A DNA stretch of 64,000 nt from Panaeolus papilionaceus (GCA_015501605.1 JADNRZ010000026.1:496001-560000), one strand, 5' to 3'; positions 23,279 to 35,733 are shown, counted from the first letter of the stretch. The notes: a model not told the origin generated them from the letters alone. Numbers and translations are program-made.

Positions 23279-24839
23279 ATGAGTGACAAGACACGCATCT
23301 TCATCACTGGTGCAACAGGTAGGTAACCGCGACTTCGACTGCCATTCGCTCTTGCTGACATTACTATCATGACTCCTGCTTGATATTGTCGCATCGACAG
23401 GTTACCTCGGTAGTTGCGTCCTGGACCGCCTTCTTACCCACACCGATGCATCGAACTTCGACATAACTGCACTTGTTCGATCAGCCAACCAGGCTGAGAA
23501 ACTTCGCACTCTGGGGATTAAGACAGTCCTTGGATCGTATCTGGATGCTGATTTAGGCTTTTTGACGCATGCAGGGCGGGAAAGTGATGTGGTTATTACC
23601 GTCGTAAGTACTCTAACGCTCGAACTAAATAGCGAAGTATTGATCCGAGACCCATACTTTAACGACATTCTCTCATGTATCCCCTTCTCTTGTATCTCTA
23701 TCTTGTATTCTATCTCTTATTAACGGTAATTCTGTATTCAAGGCCAGTACTTCCGGTGCTTTGCAAGCTTCAGCAGCGCTCCTTCAAGGTTTCAAACAAC
23801 GCTACGAGCAAACGGGAAAACCAGGCGTGTTGATACATACTGTAAGTCCCCATATACTTCCAGTGTATCAGACCAGTGTCTAACAAACTTCGTGTCCTTT
23901 GAAGTCTGGTGCTGGTCTTGTCGCAGACAAAACCTCCCCGGGACAACATGCGCCTCATCAGACATACAGCGACTTGGACGTCGAGGCTCTCAACTCGCGT
24001 CCTGATGATGCAAAGCATAGGGATGTTGATAAAATGCTCATCGCTGCCGATACGGAGGGCTATGTCAAAAGTTACTTTGTTACCCTGGTGCGTATAGAAA
24101 AATGATTGACAGCGTCATCACACTCATCACTGTGCTGACTCTACTTGTTGATAAGGGTACGTTTTCGGTCAACCCAGTGGCAGAGTTGTAGATCTGGGAA
24201 TTACCAACCGCTTTTCGATCGACGTCCCATTCATGATTATTCCTGCTATGAAACGTAAGCGAGGAGGGTTTATTGAGACAGGCGAGAGTGTGTGGACTGC
24301 TGTTGAGGTGCATGAAGGTAAATGTTCCTGTCTAAGCCCCGTTTCAAGTTTCTTAAGATGATGCAGCTGCAGACCTCTTTATTGTTATCCTTGACGCCGT
24401 ATTAGATGACACCAAAGCAAATCTCGCAGGGCACGGCCGTGAAGGCTACTACTTTGCTGCATCCTTCATCTATGAGCACCGTGCCATAGCGAACGCCATC
24501 GCCGCCTCTCTCGTTGATTTGGGGTATGCAGAAGAGCGAGAGGCTAATCCGTTTAGCGACGAAGAAATAAAGACGATGTTTGGAGTGAGTCGGCTCAACT
24601 ACGAGGACAGAACTCTTCTCTCACTTTGATGTTTGAAGCACTACTGGTCCTTTATAGGTTCGAACTGTTCGATCATAGCGGATCGCGGCAAGGCATTGGG
24701 ATGGAGCCCCCAAAGTACCTTGCAGGACTTTATAGAGGTTGAGAAAAAGGTGACCGAAGAAGCATTGAGGTTATATCAAAAGGGTGAGCTGAAGGGGTGG
24801 TGGGATGCATATGAGACTCGGAAGACTGTTCAATCATGA
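23279..24839 (+). CDS. NAD(P)-binding Rossmann-fold reductase/epimerase-like protein, copy 2
   Basis: Seven exons with the same intron positions as copy 1: 23279-23318, 23401-23603, 23743-23841, 23905-24091, 24156-24317, 24367-24584 and 24639-24839; about 369 residues. It begins KTRIFITGATGYLGS. Exons 2, 4 and 5 have lengths identical to copy 1 (203, 187 and 162 nt), so the pair arose by tandem gene duplication. The exon-4 donor is ambiguous: GTATAG keeps length and phase, but GTGCGT lies three bases earlier. The C terminus is longer (WWDAYETRKTVQS). Intact. Same inferred role as copy 1, possibly with diverged substrate or expression. Confidence 0.85.
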
Positions 24840-24933
24840 TCCCGAATAAGCAACCGGAGTGAATGAAGAAGCTATAGACGAATAGTAAACTTCAATGTAG
24901 AAGCAGGTCTTCTTGCTATCTAACATACATACT

Positions 24934-26001
24934 TTACTGGTATATTATAACAGCATTTGCACAAATGGCATCTTCACGATATACAACAGCTTCGTGGTAA
25001 TTGACCTTTCCACCCTCAGGGTATGTAGCAGCAGTGACCTACAACAATATATCTATGTAAGCTTCACAGCAACAGTAGAGCAGTGAAGATGGCTCACCGA
25101 GTTGTACATGTGCGGCGCATGTGTCATATCATGGGCAGCAGCATGCATGATTTTCGTCCGCCCGAGGGCGACGTGGTTCACGATCATGGTAGAGGTGCGA
25201 AGCGTGCTATCAGAGTTCCCTGTATAGTCGTCTGCTTTGGATGAGACTTTGGTGCTGTATATCCCAGGACCAAACATGCGAGCTGATTTCGTGGGTATCC
25301 AGTGAATGGCAGAAGGTGACCAGGAGACATGGTGAGGATAAATATAATGGAGTAGTGACACGACAAAAGTCCGTACCTCCTTTGGCTTTCTCCATGTCAT
25401 ATGAACCGCGTAGGATACAGCAGATATTGCAATCGCTGCGATTGCACGCTGTCACAGCTTCTGGCGTCTCTCCTATCCGACACGCTCTTTTAGTTCCGTG
25501 AAACATCATTTGAGTGTTGCCAACTCGGTTGCTGTCAAAAAAAGCACCAAGAAATTAGTTCAACGAGACATACTTGACTGGTTTATCGCTTGTATTTACC
25601 TGTAATCACTGAACTTGCTCATATGCGCCAGGCCGGTTCCGGAATAGACAACGTAGAACATGTGCTTGATGACTGGTTTTGTTTTATGTGGGTGTTTCCA
25701 GCCTTCGAAGAATTTAGAGGAGACTAATTATCCATGACTAGGTTGTTAGTATGTTCTGAAGCGTAAGTAGAGCCACGATAAGGGCTTGAACAAACACATG
25801 ATACGAACTGGTAACATATTCGGGATCTGCTGCACCAACGTGGACGAGGTTCTAGAAGAACATGGGATGAGAAGCTGGAAACCGTGGCTGGGGACCTTTT
25901 AGGCGTTATCGACCGCAACTTACCGCTGGATTCGTAAAACACCCAGAATGAAGATGGATATGCCCTGATGCATCCAGAGACGCTTGAATCATTGTCGTCA
26001 T
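24934..26001 (-). CDS. PARP-like (ADP-ribosyltransferase fold) protein
   Basis: Six exons: 26001-25924, 25851-25809, 25723-25600, 25531-25377, 25282-25098 and 25038-24934; 229 residues. The NAD-binding histidine lies in MMFHGTKRAC, and the following cysteine-rich stretch (CNRSDCNICC) is typical of fungal members. FGPGIYSTKVSSKADDY supplies the second conserved block with its tyrosine. The Glu of the poly-ADP-ribosylating H-Y-E triad is not seen: the end reads REDAICANAVIIYQ. Mono-ADP-ribosylation or a non-catalytic NAD-binding role is therefore more likely; this is inference. No DNA-binding domain is attached. Transcribed divergently from uS10m. Confidence 0.75.
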
Positions 26002-26423
26002 GGTCCAAGTTCGCAAATAAAGTATCAGAAAGGTAAGTTCAATCCCAAGAGCGTCAAACGCTTTCAATGAGGTGGGTCAAAGCAGTGGTAATAAGGACTG
26101 GTTTGCGGTGATGCAGCAGTCATGAGAAATGCAATGAGGCTATTCCAAGTACCTGGATTTGGAAAGAGTGTGAATACAAAAATATTTACACCAGTGTATA
26201 CCGCCCATTTTCTTCCATTACAACGAGTTAATTGTCAAGAAAACCCTTGAAATTTCGAAGATATATGACCATCGAGGTCGTTATAAATCCAAGGTCGAGA
26301 ATGCAAGAATGATTGGCGCGAACCAAGAACCTCTGCTCAGCAGAGACGTGGGAAAATAGCCGAAATAATTTTGTGTTCTTTCCGGTCGGTTGTTCTGTAC
26401 TTTCCCTCATAATATCTAAACTC
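26002..26423. promoter_or_regulatory. Shared divergent promoter region
   Basis: These 422 bp separate the ATGs of the PARP-like gene (minus) and uS10m (plus), so both promoters must lie here or within transcribed leaders. No strong TATA box is seen on the plus side, as is usual for housekeeping fungal genes. Confidence 0.5.
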
Positions 26424-27673
26424 ATGCTGAGACTCGCATTATCTCGGGCGACGTACTCAACGCGTGCTTCAGCATCTGCGCGGTCGGTTAACGCTGTTGC
26501 TGCGTCAAGATGGAGGAGGTATAATGGAACTATTGCCGGGTTGGTTTTTCTATTCGGAGTGCGGGACTATGACGCTTACTAGGACTGTTTATAGGAAGAG
26601 CAACGCGACCGAGGACGTGAAGGCTGCTCAGAAAACGTGAGTAGGCTATTATATATTTATTGTGGGATACGCGTTGACTCTGCTATCATTAGACCTGCAG
26701 ATGCACCTGCTAAAGCTGCAACGTTGGTTAAGCTCATTTGTTCTCGGGACTTCGTCCGTTGACCTTGTATCTTATGCAGTGAACCACAAACCTCAAAGGC
26801 TGTAGAATTGGAAGCTGAAAAGGTTGAGGAATCATTAGAGGAATACGAGGAAGCACTGCTAGGAGGTCTCGGAGAACCCGAGGTGGTCACATCCCCAACG
26901 TCCGTCTGGTTCCGTTCAGTCTTCATTCAAAGTACTAACCGTTTATTGCAGTTTTTCTGAACCTTCAGAACTGTTTGGCACCCAGTAAGTATTAAAAAAT
27001 ATTCATTGCATCCAGACGCTAACAGCCATCCAGAGAAAATGTTGACTGGCAAGCTCTCGGTCTTAAATACGACCCCGCCAGTCTTCCCATCGTTCAAGAG
27101 CTAGACCCCAACGTTAGACCATACACAGAAGAAGAATACGCCATGACTCTCATTCACGGCCGCAGCGTCAACCCACCTCATTTCCACCCACGCACACACG
27201 ACATTCCTGTCGCAAACATCCACTTCAGATCACACCACCCCGCTCTTCTCTCCACATTTACCCATTTTGCAGCCCACGCCGCATCCTCTCTCGGTATCCC
27301 CACTTCGCGTGTTATTCCTCTTCCAACACAGCGCTCTCTATGGACCGTGCTCAGATCGCCGTTCGCCCACAAGAAGAGCCAGGAAAATTTTGATAGAAAG
27401 GTGCATAAGCGCGCTATCAAGGCCTGGGATGCGGATCCGGAGGTTGTGCAGCGTTGGATTGCGTACCTGAGGAAGCACGCTATGCCAGGTGTGGGTATGA
27501 AAGTGACGACGTGGAATCGCGTTCCGTTGGGCATTGGGAATAGTAAAGTGGTTATGGAGGCCCCTACAATTCACAACGCCGCTTTGGAGTCTGGGGACAA
27601 GATCAAGGCGGTGGCTGAGGAGATTGTGAGGGAGCATACCAAGGCTGCTGATGCCGCTGAGTCAAGAGCTTGA
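26424..27673 (+). CDS. RSM10: Mitochondrial small ribosomal subunit protein uS10m
   Basis: Six exons: 26424-26539, 26595-26636, 26693-26722, 26780-26899, 26952-26984 and 27034-27673; 326 residues. The N terminus (MLRLALSRATYSTRASASAR) is a typical arginine/serine-rich mitochondrial presequence. An acidic linker of about 100 residues follows. The S10 domain then reads IPLPTQRSLWTVLRSP..HKKSQENFDRKVHKR, matching the IPLPTxxxxxTVLRSP and KKSREQFE..HKR signatures. It acts in the head of the mitochondrial small subunit. The five 5' exons are short (30-120 nt); donors GTTGGT and GTCCGT are non-consensus but are the only phase-preserving choices. Confidence 0.9.
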
Positions 27674-28380
27674 GCACGTTGAACTCCTTGGGGTCAAGTA
27701 ATTGTTGAGGTTATATATAATTATAATGCATTGTTTGCTCTCATCTTTTCGTACAGATTAATATCGTGGTGCTCCCTCGGTTAACGCGTTCAAACATTTT
27801 TTTCTGTCATTTCTTTGGCTACCACGCAGAAGTTTTACTTTGCTCACCCGTTCCCAACTCCGTCTCGCCTGGCGGTGTTGGATGGGCCTTCACTTCAGTA
27901 GGGCTGTACAATGAATTGAACGATTCTTGTCCGCCCCAATTTAACCTTGACGCACCTACATTTGGCTCAGACGTTCTGCAATCTCGTCATACACTCTTAG
28001 GTGATTCCTTACTCATTTTCACCACCCTCAGGTCGTTACCCTCGTTTCCTCAAGCCTTGGAAACAAACTCTCGCTCTCGTTATCGCGTTTACTCACCACT
28101 ATCAAGGTTACCGCGCAATTCTGCAAGAGTTGGCTAAGTAACTCCGTACTTATCATCGGGCAGAAAAATTGCCATACTGGTACTTCCGTGCTCTCGTCCA
28201 CTCAATGGGAATGGAACCATACTCTCTTTACTTTCATGGTCATCTTGATGGTCCGCAACCTCTGAGCTATGATAGCCTAGGGGTTTCCTGGATTAAAAAT
28301 AACCTTCACATCATTAACAGTATTTGGGCAACCAGGCTGCTGCTGCTTGGCTTTGACTTTCATCCAACTCGACAAGTGGA
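27674..28380. other. Intergenic
   Basis: No supported gene. A 123-codon frame at 27766-28137 has no ATG near its start, splice support or recognisable motif. Confidence 0.5.
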
Positions 28381-29168
28381 ATGACGCTGCCCTTCGGCCC
28401 GTACACGAGTGTGCTCTTCCTCTTCCTCTCCACTCTAAGATACGGCACCTCATTTCGTCGTCGTCATTGTACTTTTGCATACCAGGAGAGTCCACTGGAT
28501 GTCAAAGGGCTATCAGAGCATGATAGCATCCAACAACTGGTGCTGTTTCTGCTGTTTGTAAGTCCCCACCTTAGCAAACTTATCTGCTACCGCTAACTAC
28601 TATCCTTTTTCCCAGCTACCGTTACCACTGATAGAAAGCGTGGAGTCCATCCTTATTTTATCACAACGATGGGGCCCCAGCCTCACCTGTCAACAATGTG
28701 CTTCTCAAGCTCTTTTTCTATAACGACTCAAACGCATCACCACTGCACTTAACCCCTATCCACGTTATAGGCGCAGCAATGGTGCTGACAGGCATACTTA
28801 TCCTTCTATCGTGCTATCGCGCCTTCGGGGAATTCTTCTCCATCCGCATCGGTATTCAGAGAGACCACAAACTCGTCACTAAGTTTCCATGCTTAATTGT
28901 ACACCACCCGTCGTTTGCAGCTTGGCTATATCTCAGCTTGGGGCATTGTACGCGTATTTCACACCTGGGTCGTGGGTTATTGAGTCAGGCGTTGCGGACG
29001 CTTGGATAGGCGGTATTTTTTGGGGCTTGTATGGGTATTTTTTTGCTGTTTTTTTATTTTTTCGCAAGTGCGAGAGCTAAAGACCGGGTTTTGAAGAGTC
29101 ATTTTAGAGAGGAATGTGAGGTTTGGGCGAGGAATGTTAGGTATCGTGTGATTCCTGGGCTATATTGA
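28381..29168 (+). pseudogene. ICMT-like gene with several frameshifts
   Basis: Exon 1 (MTLPFGPYTSVLFLFL.., to about 28557) and an intron near 28558-28614 mirror the intact paralogue. Frame changes follow near 28690 and at a G-run near 28937 (GGGG where five G would keep the frame before ALYAYFTPGSWVIESG), and again near 29070 before RAKDRVLKSHF. The C-terminal signature WARNVRYRVIPGLY is still legible. The active-site block has decayed to CLIVHHPSF. The gene is clearly dead. Confidence 0.8.
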
Positions 29169-29341
29169 CGAGAAGGCGTTTTATTTTGATTACCTCTGCT
29201 AATAAAAGCGGATTTGCAATTTATAGGCTACATGGTGCTACGCTAGACATAGGGGAACATAACCTGTTGGAGGTGTGACAACAGCGACAAACAAAAACGG
29301 AACCGATCCTCGACCACAACCTCCGAAACTTGTCTGTTGCG

Positions 29342-30737
29342 ATGTCCTCCTGTCCTATTTCAGTATCAATTTATGAAGAAACGCTTAAGCCACACACCAA
29401 CTCCATCATCAACAGCGGAAAACCCCTCGAAGAACTTATAGCAAAGGCCAATGCACTAATCCACGAAAAGTTCGCTTCTGACCCTCGACGCCTATTTACC
29501 CGTAAAAGCTCGGATGGCTCCTCGCAGTTGTCGGTTGAGCTGGACAAGGTCATGATTGCCATGCTCACGTATGCGGAAGAATGTGGTGGCCAGCACGGAA
29601 AACGCTACGTGGCAGCTGCGATTGTTGCATGTTCTGAGGAAGAGGACGCGATTCAGGCTCTTGTTGCTCTGGGCACGACCTGGCTCACACATCTTTTATT
29701 CGTATGTCAGTCTTATCGTCCAACAGTTATCCACACGAAAATAGTCTGATCTTGGTTTCTATAGTCAAAATCTATCAGCCGACTTTGAGTCCCTCTCAAA
29801 TCTCAACCCCTACTTTTGATGAGACATTGAGGCATCTCAGTGAAGGTGCGAACAATGGGAAGATATTTTTTGCTGATTATGTGCGTGGATAACCCCGAGA
29901 CGTTATGGCGACAATTTGGCTGACCATCTCGCCTAAAGGTAAAACGGCGAGATGTCTATGCTTGTGTCGTGACTGGGTTTGAAGACTACTCGCACCCCAA
30001 TCCATCCCCGGACACATACCGCACTGTGTTGCAAGCGACACAGATACTTCCCAGGGTGATCGGTGAATTCGATAGCGGCGATGAATCTAATTCTGTAAGT
30101 CCCCTTTATATAATTTTACTTGACCTTAACTGCCACGTCTCATTATCCTCTGCAGTTCAGGTCTGCGTTAACAACTTTTGACATTCTGATCAACTTTGCC
30201 CGGCTCTCTGTCAAAACGCTGGAGGAATTTCGTAACGAACTCGACAGCCCCTCAAATGGCTTAACTCTTGAATCCCATGCCCACTATGCGTTTGATAGAT
30301 ATCTATGGTGCTTGCAGCCAACCGAGGTGAGGGTCAGAATGCCAGTCACCCTAACTCCATAACACTGAAAAGGAATTTAGCAGGCGAATGTATATCGAAT
30401 CACGACCTTCGAAAATAACGAGGTATTATTACAAAGACCTGTCAATGATCTTGTTTCCTTCGTGGACAAAACAGTCTCAGATTCAACGGGAACCTGCAAG
30501 AGGAGCCGTCCTGTGGATCTGCCGAATCCTCACTATTTAGCGATTCATGCTGCCATCGCTGGGGTATTGAACACAAGTGGTGCGGGTAAATTTTTTGATG
30601 AACTTTTCACGATGTATAGGGATGACGAAGGAAACGCCCCTGCTGTTCGATGTTGGGAGGAGATGGAGGAGTGGATGGATCATACGATGCTCAGAGAATC
30701 CGTGTATGCGGCTTTCCAGTCAGTTCAGGTGAATTGA
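29342..30737 (+). CDS. HNH_2-type domain protein, copy 1
   Basis: Five exons: 29342-29701, 29779-29880, 29939-30094, 30156-30326 and 30384-30737; 380 residues. The central part reads VKRRDVYACVVTG..., then NGLTLESHAHYAFDRY, the pattern of fungal HNH_2 nuclease-like proteins (CVVTG; NGL.L....H..FD). The expected histidine of the HNH motif after CVVTG is present only as DYSHPN, so nuclease activity is uncertain. The N-terminal domain (EECGGQHGKRYVAAAIV) and C-terminal domain (NPHYLAIHAAIAGVL) are helical and agaricomycete-specific. The exon 2 acceptor (TATCAG) was chosen to keep phase. Confidence 0.75.
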
Positions 30738-31240
30738 ATTTCTTGCAGTGCACGGTATGCATGTTACACTCTCATGCCTGTGATAGACCTTCCGTTCCTT
30801 TTGATCAGGCCGAAAGACCTTGACTCTGGAACTGTCTTCAGGTTGATCTTAGCTGCCAGTGGCGGGTAAATAGGGTTTCCTATTTACAAGTCCGTGGTAC
30901 ATGATTGTTATCCTGTGTGCTTTTTCATGCGTGGTTTATTTTCTGTCTTTTGCTGTGAGAGTTGATCAACTCTGCACTCCGGAGAAGGGTTGGCGAAACG
31001 AATTATCAGGAAATGGAGACTGAATTTGGGGTTCCCGTGTTCAAGCCTCAAAGGATCACTGTTTGCTCGCATTTCAAGGTGTATTTTGTACATGGTTGTA
31101 CTCATAGACACAATTCATCCTCATTTTATCATTTTTCATGTTGAAATTGGTACACTGAGCAAGGAATGGTTGGTGACCTGGAGTTTAGATCAGAGTTTGA
31201 AAATCACACGTGCAGTTTGGACTCTTGTCTTACCACAACA
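30738..31240. other. Intergenic between HNH_2 paralogues
   Basis: No gene. An upstream ATG at 31166 is in frame with copy 2 and could extend it by 25 residues. Confidence 0.5.
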
Positions 31241-32667
31241 ATGCATTCCATTGACTCTACGTCTTCCAGCCATACTTCACTATCTTCGTCTTCAGAGGTT
31301 TATGAAGAAAAGCTTAAACGAGGTATTGAAGTAATTAAAAGCAGTGAAATACCTCTCGAAGAACTGGTAGAGAAGGCCGAAACTCTAATCAACGAAGTGC
31401 TTGCTCCTGACACTCGACACCTGTTTACCCATGAAAATGGTGACTCGCAGTTATCAGTTGAGCTGGATAAGGTGATACTTGCTATGATCACGTATGCGGA
31501 AGAATGTGGTGGTAAGGATGGAAAACGCTACGTTGCATCGGCCGTCATTGCGTGTTCTGAGGAAGAGGACGCCATCCAGGCACTCGCAGCCCTGGGTACA
31601 ACCTGGCTCACGCATCTTTTATTCGTATGTCAGTCCTAACAGTTCTCCAGAGCAAATATAATCTAATCTTTAGTTCCACAGTCAAAGCAAAGGGCCACTC
31701 AAATCAGGCGAATATGGATCCCTCTGAACTAGCTACCCCAACTGTTGATGACACAGCCAGTTGTCTCGAGGAAGGAGTGGGCGACAGGAAGGAATCTTTT
31801 GCTGACGATGTGCGCAGATGACTCTGAGACTTTAGGATGATGTTCTCACTAACTGTTACACCCTCAAGGTAAAACGGCGAGACAGCTATGTCTGTGTCGT
31901 TACTGGGGCTGAAGACTACTTACATCCCAATTCATCCTCGAATAATCCCATCACCGTATTGGAAGCAGCGCATATCCTTCGCAGGGCGATCGGTGAATAT
32001 GATAGCGATCATAAGTCTAGTTTTGTACGTTCCTTTCTTAAAGATTCTAATCGACCCCAGCTGCCATGTCTCATTTATTCTCCCCAGTTCAGGTCTGCCG
32101 TTACGACCTTCGATATTCTGACCAACTTTTCGCGGCTCGCTGTCAAAACGCTAGAGGAATTGCGTAACGAACTGGACAGCCCTAAAAATGGCTTAAGTCT
32201 CGAACTCAACGCACACCGTATGTTTGATAAATATTACTGGTGTTTGAAGCCAACAGAGGTGAGGATCTGGATGCTAGTCACCCAACTCCATAACACTGAA
32301 AATGAAATAGCAGGCGAATGTATATCGAATCAAAATCTTCAAATATGAAAACGCAATCATACGAAGACCTGCCAAGGATCTCGTTTCCTTCGTGGACAAA
32401 TCAGTCTCAGACTCAACGGGAACTCGCAAGAGAAGTCGTCCTGTGGATCTGCCGAATCCTCACTATTTAGCCATCCATGCTGCCATTGCTGGCGTTTTGA
32501 ACATGAGTGGTGCGGGTAAATTCTTCGATGAACTTTTCACGATGTATCGGGATGGTGAGGGAAACGCCCCTGCTGTTCGATGTTGGGAGGAGATGGAGGA
32601 GTGGATGGATCATACGATGCTCAGAGAATCTGTCTATGAGGCTTTCCAGTCAGTTCGTGTGAATTGA
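31241..32667 (+). CDS. HNH_2-type domain protein, copy 2
   Basis: Exons 31241-31624, 31708-31809, 31869-32024, 32088-32258 and 32314-32667; 388 residues. Exons 2-5 have exactly the lengths of copy 1 (102, 156, 171 and 354 nt), and the proteins are strongly alike, most of all in the C terminus (NPHYLAIHAAIAGVLNMSGA). A recent tandem duplication is the simplest reading. RRDSYVCVVTG and NGLSLELNAHRMFDKY mark the HNH_2-like core. The start at 31241 was chosen by alignment with copy 1. Confidence 0.75.
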
Positions 32668-32946
32668 ATTTCTTGCGATACACGCTATGCATGTTGCACT
32701 TTGAAGCCTTACGATGGTTGACTCTAGGACTGTCGTCGGGTTGGTCTTACTGGCGCTTATTGCATATCATGAGGGTAGATCGCTTCGGTTATTTACAAGG
32801 CTACGGTACATCCACGGAGATAATAATACAAGCTACGATAATGTCAAGACCATTATGAGCCAGATATGACGCAGTGAGGATTCTGAAGATGTACGCGTCA
32901 CTTCGGGAACAAGCAATTTATTGCGATGCTAGCGAGTTCATTTCCT

Positions 32947-35733
32947 CTATTGTTTCAGGGTAAGCAGATAGTGATGAGCTTTGCCCAGCATCCAGATAGG
33001 GAAGGAAAACTTGAAGTTGGGATAAGCGATCGCGCAAGTCTTGTTGAACACGCCTTCAAGTGCCTCTTGAGCCCACGACCCATCCTACCCCCGTCGAGGA
33101 TCAACGTGTATGACATTAGATGTATACACCGACTACTCACTTGCTTTTGCCTAGACATGACAAGGTGCACGCCGCTTCTGATCGGTTCTGCGTATGGGTA
33201 TTTTGCGTACATGAGCGCCATGACAGCCCAACAGGTCTGGACGACTTGTGCATTTTCGTGGTCCACCCATCGATTTCGCTCGCATGACTAAAAGGGTAAG
33301 GGAGGACGTTAGCAAGAAGTCTTCGGGCGCAGGGATATGTATGGAAACCTTGTAGCTTTCGCCCCACCCCCCGTCTTCCCTCTGCTGATCCAGAAGAAAG
33401 TTGCACGCTTTGCGGGCATAAGAACTGTTTTCGAATGTTTCCCCTGCGAGTGATAGACTTTCGAGTGCAAACATCGTGGCGTAGGTGAAACAAATGCCCC
33501 AAGAGCCAACCCAGCCTCCTTCTGGGGTCTGTACGGTATGGAGATAGTCGACCGCTTTCTTGATTGTCAGTCTAAAGCAGTCAATAGCACAGTTAATCAA
33601 TACTTTCAAGTGGTATTAACTTTAGCGAGAGATAGGGCGCACTCGATATCCTTCGAACGATATCCAGGGATATGTTTCGTGAAGATGGAAAGCGAGGTAA
33701 TAACGGACGTTGTGCACTCTGGATAACAAAAATCGGTCATTACGTTCGCTGGGGGCGCAGGCGTGAGTGGTGCCCCAAGACGAGAAAGCAAAAGCAAGTC
33801 TCACCGAAGACTTCGGCACTGTTCAACCTTTCGAGCCAAGGAGGTCCCCTAATTAATTCGTAGCTTGCAAACCCTCCACTAGGATTTTGCATCGAAAGCA
33901 ACACGTCAACGGCATCACACATTCGATCTTTGGAAACTCGAGGCTCGGTATAACTGGGAGGAATTCCTCAACGTGCGCTCATGTGTTGAAGCGAAGCGTA
34001 CTCACTCGACGTCGAATTGAAGAAGCATCACGGACTTCAATGCCTCTGCTGTGCAATCGCTAACAGTGTATCCCTGCTCTTTCGTGCTATCTCGGAAATC
34101 AATCATCGTTGCATGCTTGAGCTTCGAGACTCACCTGAAGGGCCAAGCGCCCTTAGTAGCCTGTCGGTAGCTGGTGTGGTGGTGTAAAGGATTCGTGGTT
34201 ATTTGGGCTTCGTCTAACCATTCCAGCGCTTTGACCAAGCTTCGCTTGTTTTCTTCAATGTTCCCTAAGCCGGTTTCGACGAGGGCCTGAGTCATGAAGG
34301 ATATATCCCAGACTTGGCTGCCATTGGTCGCCGACATCAGCATCCCCTCGGGTGTCATCCAGTAAAAGTCATCCCGTTTTGCTTCATGGAGTTTGGCGGC
34401 CTTGCTATCCCGACCCTCGACATGAACACGGCAGACGAGGTTGATCATGTGGGAGATAGGGCCAATGGTTTGATAACTCGTGTTCTCATCTTCCATGACG
34501 ATGAGCTCGTACACGCGTTCTAAAGCAGAGCTTCGGAGAGCAGGGAGAGGGCAATATTCGTAAGCCACTGAAATTGCGTTCATGAAATTGAGGAGGGGCG
34601 AATGAGCAACAGAAAGATCCGCTTTGTTGACGTTATTCCGTTGAGCAGGCCAGTTTATGGAATAATAGTCTTCAGGGTAGAGTTCCTGGAATCTTTGATA
34701 AGGACCAAAAAACGTAACAGGGAAAGAAGACCAACGCTTACCTCACGCAAGGAGAGTATGAGGTCATCTTCTGGATGTTTATATCTGATGCCATACAAGT
34801 AGCTCATACCAAGATGGACGACTCTTGTATGGACCCACCAACGACTAGGATGGATTGGAACCCAGTCAGGTAGAAGCCTACAAAAACGGATGGGCGAGGG
34901 TTGCTGTAGATTTGGAAGACACCCACGAACCAGATTTCAGGGGCGATAGGATTGCTCCCTTCCCAGTCATAACAATTGAGGACGCTGAGCCAGAATTTTC
35001 CCCACGATGGAATCGAGGTACAACCACCTAGGATACTATGAGTAATCGAATGACGGGAAATGAAGTCCTCAAACGAACCTAGCTTGTGAAGCGTGTTCCT
35101 GGCCTTGACGCAGACTGGGTGTTCTTTGGAGGCACCTAAAAGTCGCAAGGAGGCATAGGTCAGACCTGTTCCAAAGACGGTCGAATGGCCTTCAACATGT
35201 CTGCAAGGTATCAGAATGATATCAGTGTGGTGGTAGAGCCAGTGCCTTACATTCCCCAGCCCCCGTCCTCAGGATGCGCCGTATTTATAAAATATCGAAT
35301 TATTTCCAGACGTTCTTCATGTTTAAATCCCATGCCAGACACATACGACCCAATAACGAGCCCGGGAAGTAACATCATAGGACCGCCATATCCGCCAGCC
35401 CAGTGACCGTCGTCAGTTTGGAGTAATTTATAGAATTTGTAACCATTTTCTGCAGCCTCCAGAGCTGTGCTTGCAGGGGGTAAGTCAGGGGCGCTCTGTG
35501 GCAAGATAACATCAGTATAGTTTCAGAGAGACGGACTAGTAGCTAGATAAACTGACCGTCTTTAAGCCTAGCCAGAACTTGGTTGCATCATCCTGGGGCC
35601 AAGATGCAAGCTCGTCGTCGCTGTTGAGATAGTGCCAGATCTGACGACCACCCTCGGAGATACGCAACCGCCAACGCGAATAATCAGTAAATGGTTGAGC
35701 TCCGGACGTAGGAATATCTAGGGGATCCCACAT
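32947..35733 (-). CDS. ERG7: Oxidosqualene cyclase (lanosterol synthase type)
   Basis: Twelve exons, all phase-consistent: 35733-35557, 35495-35251, 35200-35079, 35027-34931, 34877-34742, 34685-34135, 34086-34006, 33953-33805, 33748-33621, 33558-33349, 33287-33141 and 33084-32947; 726 residues, the normal length. The catalytic proton donor motif is [12 protein letters not shown] repeats include [37 protein letters not shown] and [20 protein letters not shown] is another family hallmark. The enzyme cyclises 2,3-oxidosqualene to lanosterol for ergosterol, on the ER/lipid droplets. No break seen. A triterpene synthase with another product cannot be excluded by eye. Confidence 0.92.
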
